In this document: positions 16,990 to 26,200 of the stretch, piece by piece
Numbering within the stretch: the first letter of the stretch is position 1
Layout of the letters: the number at the start of each line of letters is the position of its first letter
Program-made: the position numbers and the translations under genes
Notes under the pieces: generated by a model
Told to the model about the DNA's origin: nothing
Database searches by the model: none
What the model saw: only the letters and a program-made list of their open reading frames with translations
Assembly (NCBI RefSeq): GCF_001570365.1
Contig: NZ_BBYK01000046.1
Coordinates: 1 to 64,000 of the forward strand
DNA length: 64,000 nucleotides
Direction: 5' to 3'
DNA from: Microtetraspora fusca
GTDB lineage: Bacteria; Actinomycetota; Actinomycetes; Streptosporangiales; Streptosporangiaceae

Positions 16990-17020
16990 CCGGGGAGGCG
17001 GGACGGGCCCGCCTCCCCGG
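16990..17020 (-). terminator. strong hairpin immediately after the precursor gene
   Basis: Perfect 13-bp inverted repeat CCGGGGAGGCGGG/CCCGCCTCCCCGG with a 5-base loop, starting 7 bases after the precursor stop codon. It would stop or stabilise most transcripts, so that the precursor is made in excess over the enzymes, a frequent arrangement in RiPP operons. Confidence 0.8.
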
Positions 17021-17027
17021 AGCCGGC

Positions 17028-17177
17028 TCAGTTGATGATGTCCCACTCGGCGGGCTTGCCGCCGATGTACCAGGTGACCTTCATCTCGGGCATCCGGCCG
17101 CCGCCGACGAGGCCGAGGTCGCCCTCGGAGAGCTCGGCTCCGTCGAAGGCGAGGTCGTCAAGCTTGATCTTGGACAC
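17028..17177 (-). CDS. RiPP precursor peptide with double-glycine leader
   Basis: A 49-residue peptide starting at GTG (MSKIKLDDLAF) after GGGAA. The leader is acidic and carries ELSEGDLGLVGGG, the classical motif read by C39 peptidases (hydrophobic positions before Gly-Gly). Cleavage after Gly26 or Gly27 would release a 22-23 residue core, RMPEMKVTWYIGGKPAEWDIIN with or without one more Gly. It offers acids Glu31, Glu44 and Asp46 and partners Thr35, Lys33 and Lys41 for side-chain crosslinks, and has no Cys, which argues against a lanthipeptide. It lies 82 bases upstream of the ATP-grasp gene, with a strong hairpin between. Confidence 0.85.
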   Translation of the reverse strand: MSKIKLDDLAFDGAELSEGDLGLVGGGRMPEMKVTWYIGGKPAEWDIIN

Positions 17178-17313
17178 AATGTTCCCTTTCCGCCGCCCGA
17201 GAGCGGCGTCTTCCACGTTCCCCCCGTATGGCGAGGAACCAGTCATCACCGGTGGTCCCGGTGATCGGTTGAGCACCTGGGACCGAACGTAGAGATCGCG
17301 ACTTGATCGGGAC

Positions 17314-17334
17314 TGCGCCCCAACTTGGGGCGCA
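17314..17334. promoter_or_regulatory. perfect 10-bp palindrome upstream of the RiPP operon
   Basis: TGCGCCCCAA, one base, TTGGGGCGCA. It is 22 bases past the stop of the membrane protein gene at 17357 and 137 bases before the precursor GTG. It could terminate the upstream transcript, act as an operator for the RiPP promoter, or both. A partial second copy (CACTTGGG) follows directly. Confidence 0.5.
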
Positions 17335-17356
17335 CTTGGGAACGACTGAGCCGGAC

Positions 17357-17959
17357 TCACCAGGCCGCCTGGACCAGGGTGAACACGCCCGCCCCGACCA
17401 GGGCGGCGGCCCACATCCGGTCCAGGTTGAACCAGGCTCGGCGCAGGATCGCGAGCCCGGCGAACTCGTACACCACGAGCGCGACCACACCCGCGGTGAC
17501 GAACATGGCGAGCGTGTGCACCCCGGCCACGAACATGCCGCCGGACATCGCGTGGCCGTGGTGACCGGCCGGGATGCGGGTCAGCACGGGCAGCAGCATG
17601 AGGCCGGCGCCGTGCGCGGACGACATGAGGAAGGACCAGGCGGCGAGCTGGCCGAGCGACAGCCGCATGCCGACCCAGCGGAAGTGTCGTGTGGACAGCA
17701 GACGCCACAGGCCGAAGGCGACGAGCACCACGCCCGCGCCGATCGACAGCGCGGTGCCCGTCACCAGGGACCCGGTGGCGCCGACGACCAGCGCCACCAG
17801 GGCCACCGAGGCGAGATGGCCGAGCGCGATCACCGGGAGGGACTGCAGGAGCCGGTCGCGGCTGCGCTCCTGCAGTCCCCTCGCCACAGCGAACAGCCAA
17901 CCCATCGCGGGGTTGATCCCGTGAAAGGCGCCCAGCAGGATGACCGCGACCAGCGTCAT
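17357..17959 (-). CDS. HupE/UreJ- or NicO-like membrane protein
   Basis: Membrane protein of 200 residues with about six helices. It begins MTLVAVILLGAFHGINPAMGWLF; a helix-1 motif of the FHGxNPxMGW type and the later SSAHGAGLMLLP segment recall metal-transport families with conserved His in membrane helices. A loop with AGHHGHAMSGG may bind metal. The start overlaps the stop of the selenium-binding-protein gene (ATGA), so the two form one operon. It may supply copper or another metal to that enzyme, or move the sulfur product; this is inference. Confidence 0.7.
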   Translation of the reverse strand: MTLVAVILLGAFHGINPAMGWLFAVARGLQERSRDRLLQSLPVIALGHLASVALVALVVGATGSLVTGTALSIGAGVVLVAFGLWRLLSTRHFRWVGMRLSLGQLAAWSFLMSSAHGAGLMLLPVLTRIPAGHHGHAMSGGMFVAGVHTLAMFVTAGVVALVVYEFAGLAILRRAWFNLDRMWAAALVGAGVFTLVQAAW

Positions 17960-19344
17960 GGGTAGCAGTACGAGTCCGAGGAGGCGTCGCCGCCCTGCAG
18001 CCGGGTCTGGTGCGGCCGCAGCCCCCGGAAGTCGTCGCCGTGCGGGAAGAACCGCTCGTCGAACGTGAACGTCTCCGTGTCGACCTTGGCCATCCACGCC
18101 CCGACCCCGTCGGGATAGAACTGGTCGTCCCAGGAGCCGTAGAGCGAGTTGGTGACGTAGACACGCCGGCCGTCGCGACTGACCTCGATCATCTGCGGCC
18201 CGCCCGCGAGCCGCTCGTACGGCGCGGCCGGGTGGGGAGCGCGCCCGACGATGCCGCCGATGCGCAGGGACCCGGTCTCGACCGGCGCGAAGGGGTCGGA
18301 GACGTCGTAGCGCTTCAGCTCGCCGGTCCCCCAGCAGGACACGTAGAGGTGGCGGTCGTCCACGGACAGGTCGATGTCGGTGACCAGCGGCGGCACGGCG
18401 CCGAACGGCTTGAGTATGTCGGGCAGTTCCTCGGGCGCGGCGGGTTCGGCCGGGATGTGGACGACCTTCCTCGCCTCCCAGCGGGAGCCCTCGCGGTGCC
18501 AGACCCAGATCGACGCGGACAGATCCTCCACGTTGGTGACGACCCCGGCGAAGCCGTACGTCTTGGTCGGGTCGTGGGCGGGGCGCAGTTCGAGGACCAT
18601 CTGGTGCTGGTCACCGAGGTCGATCTCCTGGACGTGCCTTCGCTTGCGCAGGTCCCAGAAGTGCAGGCGGTGGCCGTACTTACGGCCGAGCAGCAGCTCC
18701 CCGACCAGGCCGTCCTCGACCATGGACGGGGTGCCCCATTCGGAGCTCACCAGCACGTCGTGGTTGATGTGCCACCAGAAGTCGTAGGCGAGGTGCTGCG
18801 ACCCGCGGTCGGCCTCCCACCGGCCGACCACCTCGAAGGAGGTGTGGTCGAGCAGCGCGATGCCGCCGGGCCCGTCCTCGCCGAACCCGCCGAGCGCCGA
18901 GACGTACAGGCCCTCGGGGCCGCAGTGCACGGTGTGCGGGCGGGAGTATCCGGCGCGTTTGCCCAGCTCCTCGGGTTCGATGACCTTGACCAGCTCGGGG
19001 CTGACCCGGTCCTTGGTGTCGTAGACGTAGATCCGGGAAGAGCGCAGCCCCGGCACGATCAGGTAGCGCCGCTCAACGTGCGGGTGCGGCGCGTTGGGGC
19101 ACAGGGCGCTGCTGCAGGCGTTCCACCCGAAGTGGTGGAGCTCGTCACCCGTGTACGGAAGGTCCGTCCAGCCGACCACGGTGCCGTACGCCGGGGAGTC
19201 GGGGTCGGTGTCGAGGACGGCCAGCGCGTCCGGCCGTTCCGCGGACCGGTCGAAGGCGGCGACGTAGGCGAGCTTCTCCCGGGGAGCGGCGACGGCGTCC
19301 CGGGGTGAGGGATAGAACGTGGGATCAGGCGTCCAAAGGCTCAT
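17956..19344 (-). CDS. selenium-binding protein family / methanethiol oxidase-like
   Basis: Protein of 462 residues matching the SBP56 family along its length: DPTFYPSPRDA at the N-terminus, GDELHHFGWNACSSALC, YSRPHTVHCGPEGLYVSALG, DFWWHINHDVLVSSEWGTP and the C-terminal VYVTNSLYGSWDDQFYPDG. Bacterial members studied are copper-dependent methanethiol oxidases that convert CH3SH to formaldehyde, H2S and H2O2. The His-rich motifs that would bind copper are present. No Sec signal peptide is visible, whereas the characterised bacterial enzyme is periplasmic, so localisation is uncertain. It is divergent from the LeuE-like exporter and coupled to a membrane protein gene. Confidence 0.88.
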   Translation of the reverse strand: MSLWTPDPTFYPSPRDAVAAPREKLAYVAAFDRSAERPDALAVLDTDPDSPAYGTVVGWTDLPYTGDELHHFGWNACSSALCPNAPHPHVERRYLIVPGLRSSRIYVYDTKDRVSPELVKVIEPEELGKRAGYSRPHTVHCGPEGLYVSALGGFGEDGPGGIALLDHTSFEVVGRWEADRGSQHLAYDFWWHINHDVLVSSEWGTPSMVEDGLVGELLLGRKYGHRLHFWDLRKRRHVQEIDLGDQHQMVLELRPAHDPTKTYGFAGVVTNVEDLSASIWVWHREGSRWEARKVVHIPAEPAAPEELPDILKPFGAVPPLVTDIDLSVDDRHLYVSCWGTGELKRYDVSDPFAPVETGSLRIGGIVGRAPHPAAPYERLAGGPQMIEVSRDGRRVYVTNSLYGSWDDQFYPDGVGAWMAKVDTETFTFDERFFPHGDDFRGLRPHQTRLQGGDASSDSYCYP

Positions 19345-19546
19345 GCCCTCCAGATTCTTCCCACTTTTCCCATCGGGTCAATAGGTAATGCCCTCTATCA
19401 CTTCCGGTGACTCCAGGATTCTTTCCCGGGGGTGCCGGAATCACGCCGACAGGTGGCGTGATATGTCATCTTTTGCGAGTGAACATGCCGGCGCGGGTCA
19501 TGCGGCCGACAGGTCCGTCACCGCGAACTCGGAGGGAGCGCGCCCC

Positions 19547-20239
19547 ATGTTCTTCGGCATCACTGACATCTGGACGTACGTCATCGGCGCGTTCCTGATC
19601 ATCCTGCTGCCCGGACCCAACTCGCTCTACGTGCTCTCCACGGCGGCCCAGCGCGGGGTACGGCAGGGCTACCGGGCGGCCTCCGCGGTCTTCATCGGCG
19701 ACACGGTCCTGATGGTACTGTCCGCCGCCGGCGTGGCGTCGCTGCTCAAGTCGAACCCCACGCTGTTCAACGTCGTCAAGTACGCGGGGGCGGGCTATCT
19801 GGCGTGGATCGGGTTCGGCATGCTGCGCGCCGCGTGGTCGGCGTGGCGCTCTCGCGACGCGGCCGGGACGGCCGTCGCCCAGTCCGTCGCCGCCGGAGGC
19901 GTGGCGACCGAGACGGCGTCCGCCGACAAGCCCGCCACCGACCCGTTCCGCAGGGCGTTGGTGATCAGCCTGCTGAACCCGAAGGCGATCCTGTTCTTCA
20001 TCTCGTTCTTCATCCAGTTCGTGGACCCGTCGTACGGCGCGCCGGCCGTCTCGTTCCTCATCCTGGGGACGATCGTGCAGATCTTCAGCGCGCTCTACCT
20101 GTCGATGCTGATCTTCGGCGGCACGTTCCTGTCCGCCCAGTTCCGGCAGCGACGCAGGCTCTCCGCCGGGCTGACCTCCGGCGTCGGCGCGCTCTTCCTG
20201 GGCTTCGGGGCCAAGCTGGCGACCTCCAGCCTCGGCTGA
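19547..20239 (+). CDS. LysE/LeuE-family amino acid exporter
   Basis: Membrane protein of 230 residues with the LysE/RhtB pattern: an N-terminal helix followed by LLPGPNSLYVLSTAAQRG, the family signature loop, then VFIGDTVLMVLSAAGVASLL and SLLNPKAILFFISFFIQFV. The spacing of the six helices and the N-terminus MFFGITDIWTYVIGAFLIIL fit the leucine exporter LeuE. A polar loop of about 35 residues (113-147) is longer than usual. GGAGGGAG lies 8 bases before the ATG, which sets the start. Confidence 0.88.
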   Translation: MFFGITDIWTYVIGAFLIILLPGPNSLYVLSTAAQRGVRQGYRAASAVFIGDTVLMVLSAAGVASLLKSNPTLFNVVKYAGAGYLAWIGFGMLRAAWSAWRSRDAAGTAVAQSVAAGGVATETASADKPATDPFRRALVISLLNPKAILFFISFFIQFVDPSYGAPAVSFLILGTIVQIFSALYLSMLIFGGTFLSAQFRQRRRLSAGLTSGVGALFLGFGAKLATSSLG

Positions 20240-20451
20240 CCTGGCAGGGCGCGGGCCGACCGGAATAGCGAGCCGATTGTCGCCGTTCAATCGGACAGAT
20301 AGCGGCAAATATCGACAAAAGACCCGCTTTTCTGGCTGCCGTCCCGCGGTCGACCACCTCGGGCCGACGGTGCCAGGCCGCCTGGGGCGACGCCCACCAC
20401 GCTCGCCCGGGTGACCGCGAGGTCACGCGCGCCGCCACCCAGGGGAGAGTC

Positions 20452-21087
20452 ATGGACCAGCCGCCCTTCACGCCGCCGCACCTGCCGTCTCTGCTGAGGC
20501 AGGCGGTGCCGATGCTGATCGAAGGGGTGTTCGCCCCCCTCGCCGTCTTCTACGCGGCTCTCACTCTGATCGGGTTCAACGGCGCTCTCTGCGCGGCCCT
20601 GGCCTGGGTCTACCTGGGCATGCTCTGGCGCGTCGTCCGGCGCACCCGCGTTCCCGGCACGATGACGCTGACCGCGGTCGCGCTCACGGCCCAGGCCGCG
20701 CTCGGTTTCTGGACCGGCAGCGCCGTCGTCTACCTGATCCAGCCCGAGGTCGGCACGATCTGTCTCGGCCTGGTCCTCCTCGCGTCCCTGCGGCTGCGCC
20801 GCCCGCTGATGGCCAAGCTCGCGCAGGACTTCGTCCACCTGCCGACGTTCGTGCTGAAGCATGAGCGGGTCCGGCAGTTCTTCGTCCGGGTCACGCTTCT
20901 GTGGGCGTTCGTGCTGATCGCGAACTCGGCGGGGAACATCTGGCTGCTCCTCAACGAGTCGATCGGCAGCTTCCTGCTGCTGCGCACAGTGGCCATGGTG
21001 GCCGTCACCGCGCTGGCGATCGGCGTGTCCGTCTGGGGCTTCCGGCGCGTGCTGCGCCGGCTGAGCCTCGACGCGGCCACCGCGTAG
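20452..21087 (+). CDS. VC0807-like integral membrane protein
   Basis: Membrane protein of 211 residues with about six helices, including AVFYAALTLIGFNGALCAALAWVYLG and RQFFVRVTLLWAFVLIANSAGNIWLLL. Length and pattern fit the uncharacterised VC0807 / intracellular septation-like group. Start at ATG after GGGGAGAG. Convergent with the interrupted reductase gene; a weak 6-bp hairpin lies between them. Confidence 0.6.
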   Translation: MDQPPFTPPHLPSLLRQAVPMLIEGVFAPLAVFYAALTLIGFNGALCAALAWVYLGMLWRVVRRTRVPGTMTLTAVALTAQAALGFWTGSAVVYLIQPEVGTICLGLVLLASLRLRRPLMAKLAQDFVHLPTFVLKHERVRQFFVRVTLLWAFVLIANSAGNIWLLLNESIGSFLLLRTVAMVAVTALAIGVSVWGFRRVLRRLSLDAATA

Positions 21088-21130
21088 CCGCCACCGCATC
21101 ACCGCTGCCGCATCGCCGTTCACGACGGCG

Positions 21131-21799
21131 TCAGCGGAAGAGCAGGATCCGGATCGCCAGCGGGATCGGCGTGCCCCCGCCCACCACTTCGAGGACCCGG
21201 TGCCGGGTCTCCGGCGTGTCGAGGAGCCCCGCGACCACGGCGGCGACGTCGTCCCTGGACACCGGATCGTGCCGGGCCAGCGGCACGTCCGCGAGGGTCA
21301 CCAGGCCGGTCCCCTTGTCGTCGGTGAGCCGGCCGGGACGAAGGATCGTCCAGTTGAGGTTCGGCCGGGCGCGCAGGTCCTCCTCCGCCGACGTCTTCGC
21401 GTTGATGTAGGCCGCCCACACCTCGTCGCTCCCCGGCGCGGGCGGCGCGCCCGCCCCGATCGTCGAGATCTGGATGAAACGGCGGACCCCGGCCCGTTCG
21501 GCGGCGTCCGCGAGCAGGACCGAACCGCGGTGGTCCACCGTCTCCTTGCGCGCCGTGCCGCTGCCCGGCCCCGCGCCCGCGGCGAAGACCACCGCCCCGG
21601 CCCCGATCAGGATCTCGGCCAGCTACTCCGGCCGGGTCTGTTCGAGGTCGCACAGCACGGGCTCGGCCCCGGCCGTCCGGACGTCGTCCTGATGATCGGG
21701 GTTGCGTACCAGCCCCACCGGCTCGTCGCCGCGCGCGGCGAGCAGCCGTTCCAGCCGGAGTGCGATCTTGCCGTGGCCTCCCGCGATCACTACGCGCAT
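21131..21799 (-). pseudogene. NAD(P)H-binding atypical SDR, interrupted by an in-frame amber codon
   Basis: Reading frame of 222 residues for a small NAD(P)-binding protein of the YwnB/NmrA-like group. It begins MRVVIAGGHGKIALRLERLL (a GxxGxxG-type loop) and continues with VVFAAGAGPGSGTARKETVD, FIQISTIGAG and WTILRPGRLTDD. A TAG codon at 21623-21625 splits it between CDLEQTRPE and LAEILIGAGAVVF, with the frame unchanged on both sides. The rest looks intact, so this is a recent nonsense mutation or a sequencing error (one base from GAG). As written, the product would stop at residue 58. Confidence 0.75.
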
Positions 21800-21895
21800 C
21801 TGACTCACCCCCGCCGACGATCCTCGCACGGGCACCGCGGACGGGGGCGGTACGGCACGGCGGGCGCTCCCGCCCGCCGACCGGTCATTCTCGCG

Positions 21896-23146
21896 TCACT
21901 CCACGGGATGGCCGAAGCGGAAGACGCCCTGCGGGTCGTAGGCACGGCGGACCTCCGCCAGCCGCCGCACCGTCTCCGGCTGCCACGCGACCCTGAGCTG
22001 CTCGCGCAGCGCGTCGCCGGTCAGGCCCAGCAGGTTGACCTGGGCGGGTCGGGGACCGGCCACCGCCATCAAGGTGTCGCCCGCCTTGGCTCCCTCCGGG
22101 GAGGCGATGGTGTGAGTGGACAGGGCATAGGCCGCGTCGCGCCAGCCCACCGCGTTGCCCGCGTCGCGGGCCATCGCCCCGCCGAGATGGCGGATCTCCA
22201 CGACCACCAGCGAGTCGTCGGCGGCGGCGAGTACCGCGTCCGTGTCCACGTCGTCGAGCAGGACTCCGCGGCCCCACGAAGGCATCGGCCCCTCGGGGTC
22301 GTTGTAGACAAGGTGCGTGTCCCGGTACGGCATGTCGCCGAGCGCGTCGACCAGCACCGGAGCCGCGGCGCGCATGGGAGCCACCACCCGGTCGCCGTCG
22401 GCGCCGGTGTGCACGACCCGGAGCGCGACCAGGGGCGGCGCGCCACCCGGCGGGCGGAGCAGCGCCACGGACGTCGTGGTCTCCTCGGTCAGGCCGCGCG
22501 TCCAATCCATGTACGCGCGGAAGACCTGGCGCGCCGCGTCGCCGGGGTAGATCAGGCTGCCGGCGAAGACGTGGGCGTGCGGCAGGAGGTCGAACGTCAT
22601 CGACGTGATCACACCGAGGGTGACCTTGCCGCCCCTGAGCGCCCAGAACAGGTCGGGCTCCTGGTCGGCGCTCACCTGCCGGAGCCGCCCGTCGGCGGTC
22701 ACGATCTCCAGGGCGCGTACGCGGTCCGCGGCGTAGCCGTACGTGCGGGACATGAGGCCGATGCCGCCGCCGACGGTGTATCCGACCACGCCGACTCCCG
22801 GGGACGATCCGGAGAGGGGGGCCAGGCCGTACTCGGAGGCCGGGCCGATCACGTCCGCCCAGTTCGCTCCCGCCTGGACCCGCGCGGTGCGCGCGGCGGC
22901 GTCGATCGTGACGTTGTTCATCCGTCGCGTCGTGATGAGGAGGCCGCCCTCGGCGGGCAGGCCGGGCGCGTGCCCCATGCCCATGATCGCGACGGGCAAA
23001 CCCGCGTCGGTGGCGCGGCGTACGGCGGCGATCACGTCCTCGGCCGACTCCGCGGGCACCACCACGTCGGGGCGCTGCGCGATCGCGAGGTTGAACCCAC
23101 TCGTCTCCTGTTCGTATCCGGCGTCTCCCGGCTGCAAAGTTCTCAT
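21896..23146 (-). CDS. FAD-binding oxidoreductase (BBE-like)
   Basis: Flavoenzyme of 416 residues in the berberine-bridge-enzyme-like class. The PCMH-type FAD domain starts near residue 30 (RPDVVVPAESAEDVIAAVR) and contains the GMGHAPG loop, whose His is the usual covalent FAD attachment site, and VGYTVGGGIGLMSRTYG. The C-terminal motif AYDPQGVFRFGHPVE closes the fold. The family oxidises alcohols, sugars or alkaloid-like compounds. The ATG at 23146 (MRTLQPGD) is preferred over 23188 because family N-termini start there. Divergent from a BTAD-ATPase regulator 86 bases away, which may control it. Confidence 0.85.
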   Translation of the reverse strand: MRTLQPGDAGYEQETSGFNLAIAQRPDVVVPAESAEDVIAAVRRATDAGLPVAIMGMGHAPGLPAEGGLLITTRRMNNVTIDAAARTARVQAGANWADVIGPASEYGLAPLSGSSPGVGVVGYTVGGGIGLMSRTYGYAADRVRALEIVTADGRLRQVSADQEPDLFWALRGGKVTLGVITSMTFDLLPHAHVFAGSLIYPGDAARQVFRAYMDWTRGLTEETTTSVALLRPPGGAPPLVALRVVHTGADGDRVVAPMRAAAPVLVDALGDMPYRDTHLVYNDPEGPMPSWGRGVLLDDVDTDAVLAAADDSLVVVEIRHLGGAMARDAGNAVGWRDAAYALSTHTIASPEGAKAGDTLMAVAGPRPAQVNLLGLTGDALREQLRVAWQPETVRRLAEVRRAYDPQGVFRFGHPVE

Positions 23147-23232
23147 GGGGACGAGCGTGGACGAGCGCGGTTGTGCCTGACTGAACAATTTGGACTAGCG
23201 AGACGCAAGTCAGTGCCCGTTCAATTACCGAT

Positions 23233-26200
23233 ATGTCACTCTCCTTCCGCTTGCTGGGCAATCTGGAGGTCTGGACAAGCGAGCGGCGGCTGGACATCAC
23301 CGCCCGGATGCGCCGCGCCCTGCTGGCCCTGCTCCTCGTCGACGTGGGCCGGGCCGTGCCCGCCGACGCCCTGGTCGAGCGGCTCTGGGGAGACCGGCCG
23401 CCGTCCGCGCCGTTCGGAACGCTCCAGGCGTACGTCGCCCAGCTCCGGCAGACGCTGGAGCCCGAGCGCAGGCCGCGCGACCGCCCGGCGGTCCTGCTGA
23501 CCCGGGGCACCGGCTACCTCCTCGACGTCGCCCCCGAGCGGATCGACGCGCTCGCCTTCGAGGACCTGGTGGCCCGGGGCGACCTGGAGGCGGCCTTCGC
23601 GCTGTGGCGGGGAGAGCCGCTCGCCGAGTTCGCCGACGCGGCGTGGGCCGGGCCGTACCGGACCAGGCTCATGGAGATCTACGAGGCCGCGGCGGAGGAT
23701 CGGGTCGAGGCGTGGCTGACGGGCGGCCGGACCGAGAGCGCCGTGGCCGAGCTGGAGAGCATGATCGCGCGGCAGCCGCTGCGCGAGCGCCGCTGGGCGC
23801 AGCTCGTGCGGGCGCTGTACGCGGACGGGCGGCAGGCCGACGCCCTGGCCGCCTATCGCCGGTGCCAGACGCTGCTCGCGGACGAACTCGGCATCGATCC
23901 CGGGCCGGAACTGCGCCGCCTGGAGGCCGCGGTCCTCGCCCAGTGCCCGTCGCTGCCGGTCGGCGGCCGGTGGAAGAGCGCTCCGGCGGCGCCCGACACC
24001 GCCGAGAGCACGCCGGACGAGCCGGTCGGCCGGGAACGGGAGCTGGCCGTGGTGCGGGACCGGGTGGAGGGGTTGCGGATCGCCGGGGGCTGCCTGCTGC
24101 TGGCCGGCGAGCCGGGCGTCGGGAAGACCACGCTGGCGGAGTCGGCCCGCCGATTCGCCGCCGCGTCGGGCGTCCCGGCCACCTGGGTGTGCTGCGTGGA
24201 CGCCACCAGCGCTCCCGCGTACTGGCCGTGGGCGCAGGTCCTCCGCGACCTCGGCGGCCCGGCGGCGAACGCGGCCCTCGGCGTGGTGACCGGCGAGCGC
24301 CCGCTTCCCCAGGGGGACCGGTTCCAGGTCTACGAGGCGGTCCTGGCCGCGCTCGCCGCCGTGCCCGAGCGCCGGCTGGTCGTGTTCGAGGACGCGCACG
24401 GCGCGGACGCGTCGTCGCTGGAACTGCTCCGGCTGATCGCGGGTGACCTCGCCCGGCTGCCCTTCCTGTTCGTGGTGACCTCCAGGGACGGCGCCGGCCT
24501 CGCCGCTCCGGCGGTCGAGCGCCTGACCGTGGGAGTGCTGCCCGAGGAGGCGTGCGCGCGCTATGTCGAGCGTGCGCTCCCGGGCGAGCCGGAACTGGCG
24601 AGCGAGCTGGCCAGGCGCAGCGGCGGCAACCCGTTCTTCCTCGGTGAGCTGGTGTCGCTGGTGCGCGGCGGCGGCACCGTGGGCGGCGTGCCCGAGGGAG
24701 TGCGCGACGTGATCGCGCAGCGGGTCTCCGCCCTGCCGGAGCGTACCCGCGAGGCACTCACACTCGCCGCCGTCGCGGGCGAGGCGCTCGACCCGGCGGT
24801 GCTCGCCCAGGCCGCCCGGATGACGGGCGAGGAGCTGCTCGTGGCGCTCGACCCCGCGCTGGGCGCGGGGCTCCTCGTGGAGGACGCCGATTCCTGGGGC
24901 TACCGCTTCCGCCACGGGCTGATCAGGGACGCCCTGTACGACTCGCTCGGCAGGGTGAGCCGCGGTGGGCTGCACGCCCGCGTCGCGGACGCGCTGGAGG
25001 CCACCGGCGCCGGCGTCACCGCGCTGGCGCTGCACTATCTCGCCGCGGGACCGCTCGGTGCCCCGGAGAAGTCAGTGCGGTACGCCAGGGCCGCCGCGGC
25101 GCTCGCCGTACGGCAGACGGCCTGGTCGGAGGCGGTCGCCCACCTGCGCGACGCGGCGGCCGTCCTGATCGGGAGCGCCGAGCTGCCGATGCGCTGCGAC
25201 GTGCTCGTGGACCTGGGGCGGGCGCTGCGCGACGCGGGCGAGCACGCGAAGGCGCACGAGGCCATCGAGAAGGCCGTGGCGCTGGCCACCGCCCTCGACG
25301 ACCCGACGCGGGTGATCGCGGCGGCGACGGCCTTCGGCGGGGTCACCACGTGGGGCAGCCGCGAGTACGGCGAGCACGAACCCGCCGTGGTGGGGTTCCT
25401 GGAGAGCCAACTGGGAGCGACGGCGGGGGACGACGCGGCCAGGGTGCGGATCCTCGCGACGCTCGGCCTGGAGCTGCGCTACAGCGACCGGGTCGCCGAC
25501 TGCGCGGCCTACGCCGAGCAGGCGCTCGACCTGGCCAGGCGGCTCGACGATCCGGACCTGCTCGCGCTGGCGTTCAACGCCTTTCTGCACTCGTGCCACG
25601 GGCCGTCCCATTTCACCAGGACGCCCCCGGTGACGATCGAGGCGATCGACCTGGCCGCCCGGCGCGGCGCCCGCCGGGACGAGTTCGCGTTTCGGCTGCA
25701 ACACGTCACCGAGGTGGCGAGAGCGGGGGACCTCACGGCGTTGGACGTGCAGCTGGCCCGCTGCCGAGATCTCGCCGCCGAGCTGCGCTCTCCCGAGCTG
25801 AGCGGGCAGCTCCGGCTGGCGGAGGCGACGGCCGCCCTCCTCTCCGGTCGCTGCGACGACGCCGAGAGGCTGAGGGACGAGGGCCTGCGGCTGATCGGAC
25901 TGACCGGCGCGCCAGGCCTCACCTGGGCGCGGTTGGCCACGGACATCGGCCTGGCGCGGGCGCGGGGCACCCTCGCGGCGATGTCCGACCCGCTGCTCGG
26001 CATGGCGGAGAGCGTGCCGTGGAGCTTCTCGATCAGCCGGCCGGCGGCGGTGCTCGCCCTCGCCGAGTCGGGCCGGGAGGACGAGGCGCGCGGCCTGACC
26101 GCCCGCTGGTTCGCGCCACCCCCGGAGGACTGGACGTGGATGTTCCCCATGGGGCTGTGGTCGGCGGTGTCTGCCCTGATCGGCGTCCCCGATCCCGGCC

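Noticed and set aside
11691-17177. Lanthipeptide or thiopeptide reading of the RiPP locus
   Set aside because: The precursor core has no Cys and no Ser and there are no LanM/LanC- or YcaO-like genes; the only modifying enzyme is of the ATP-grasp type.
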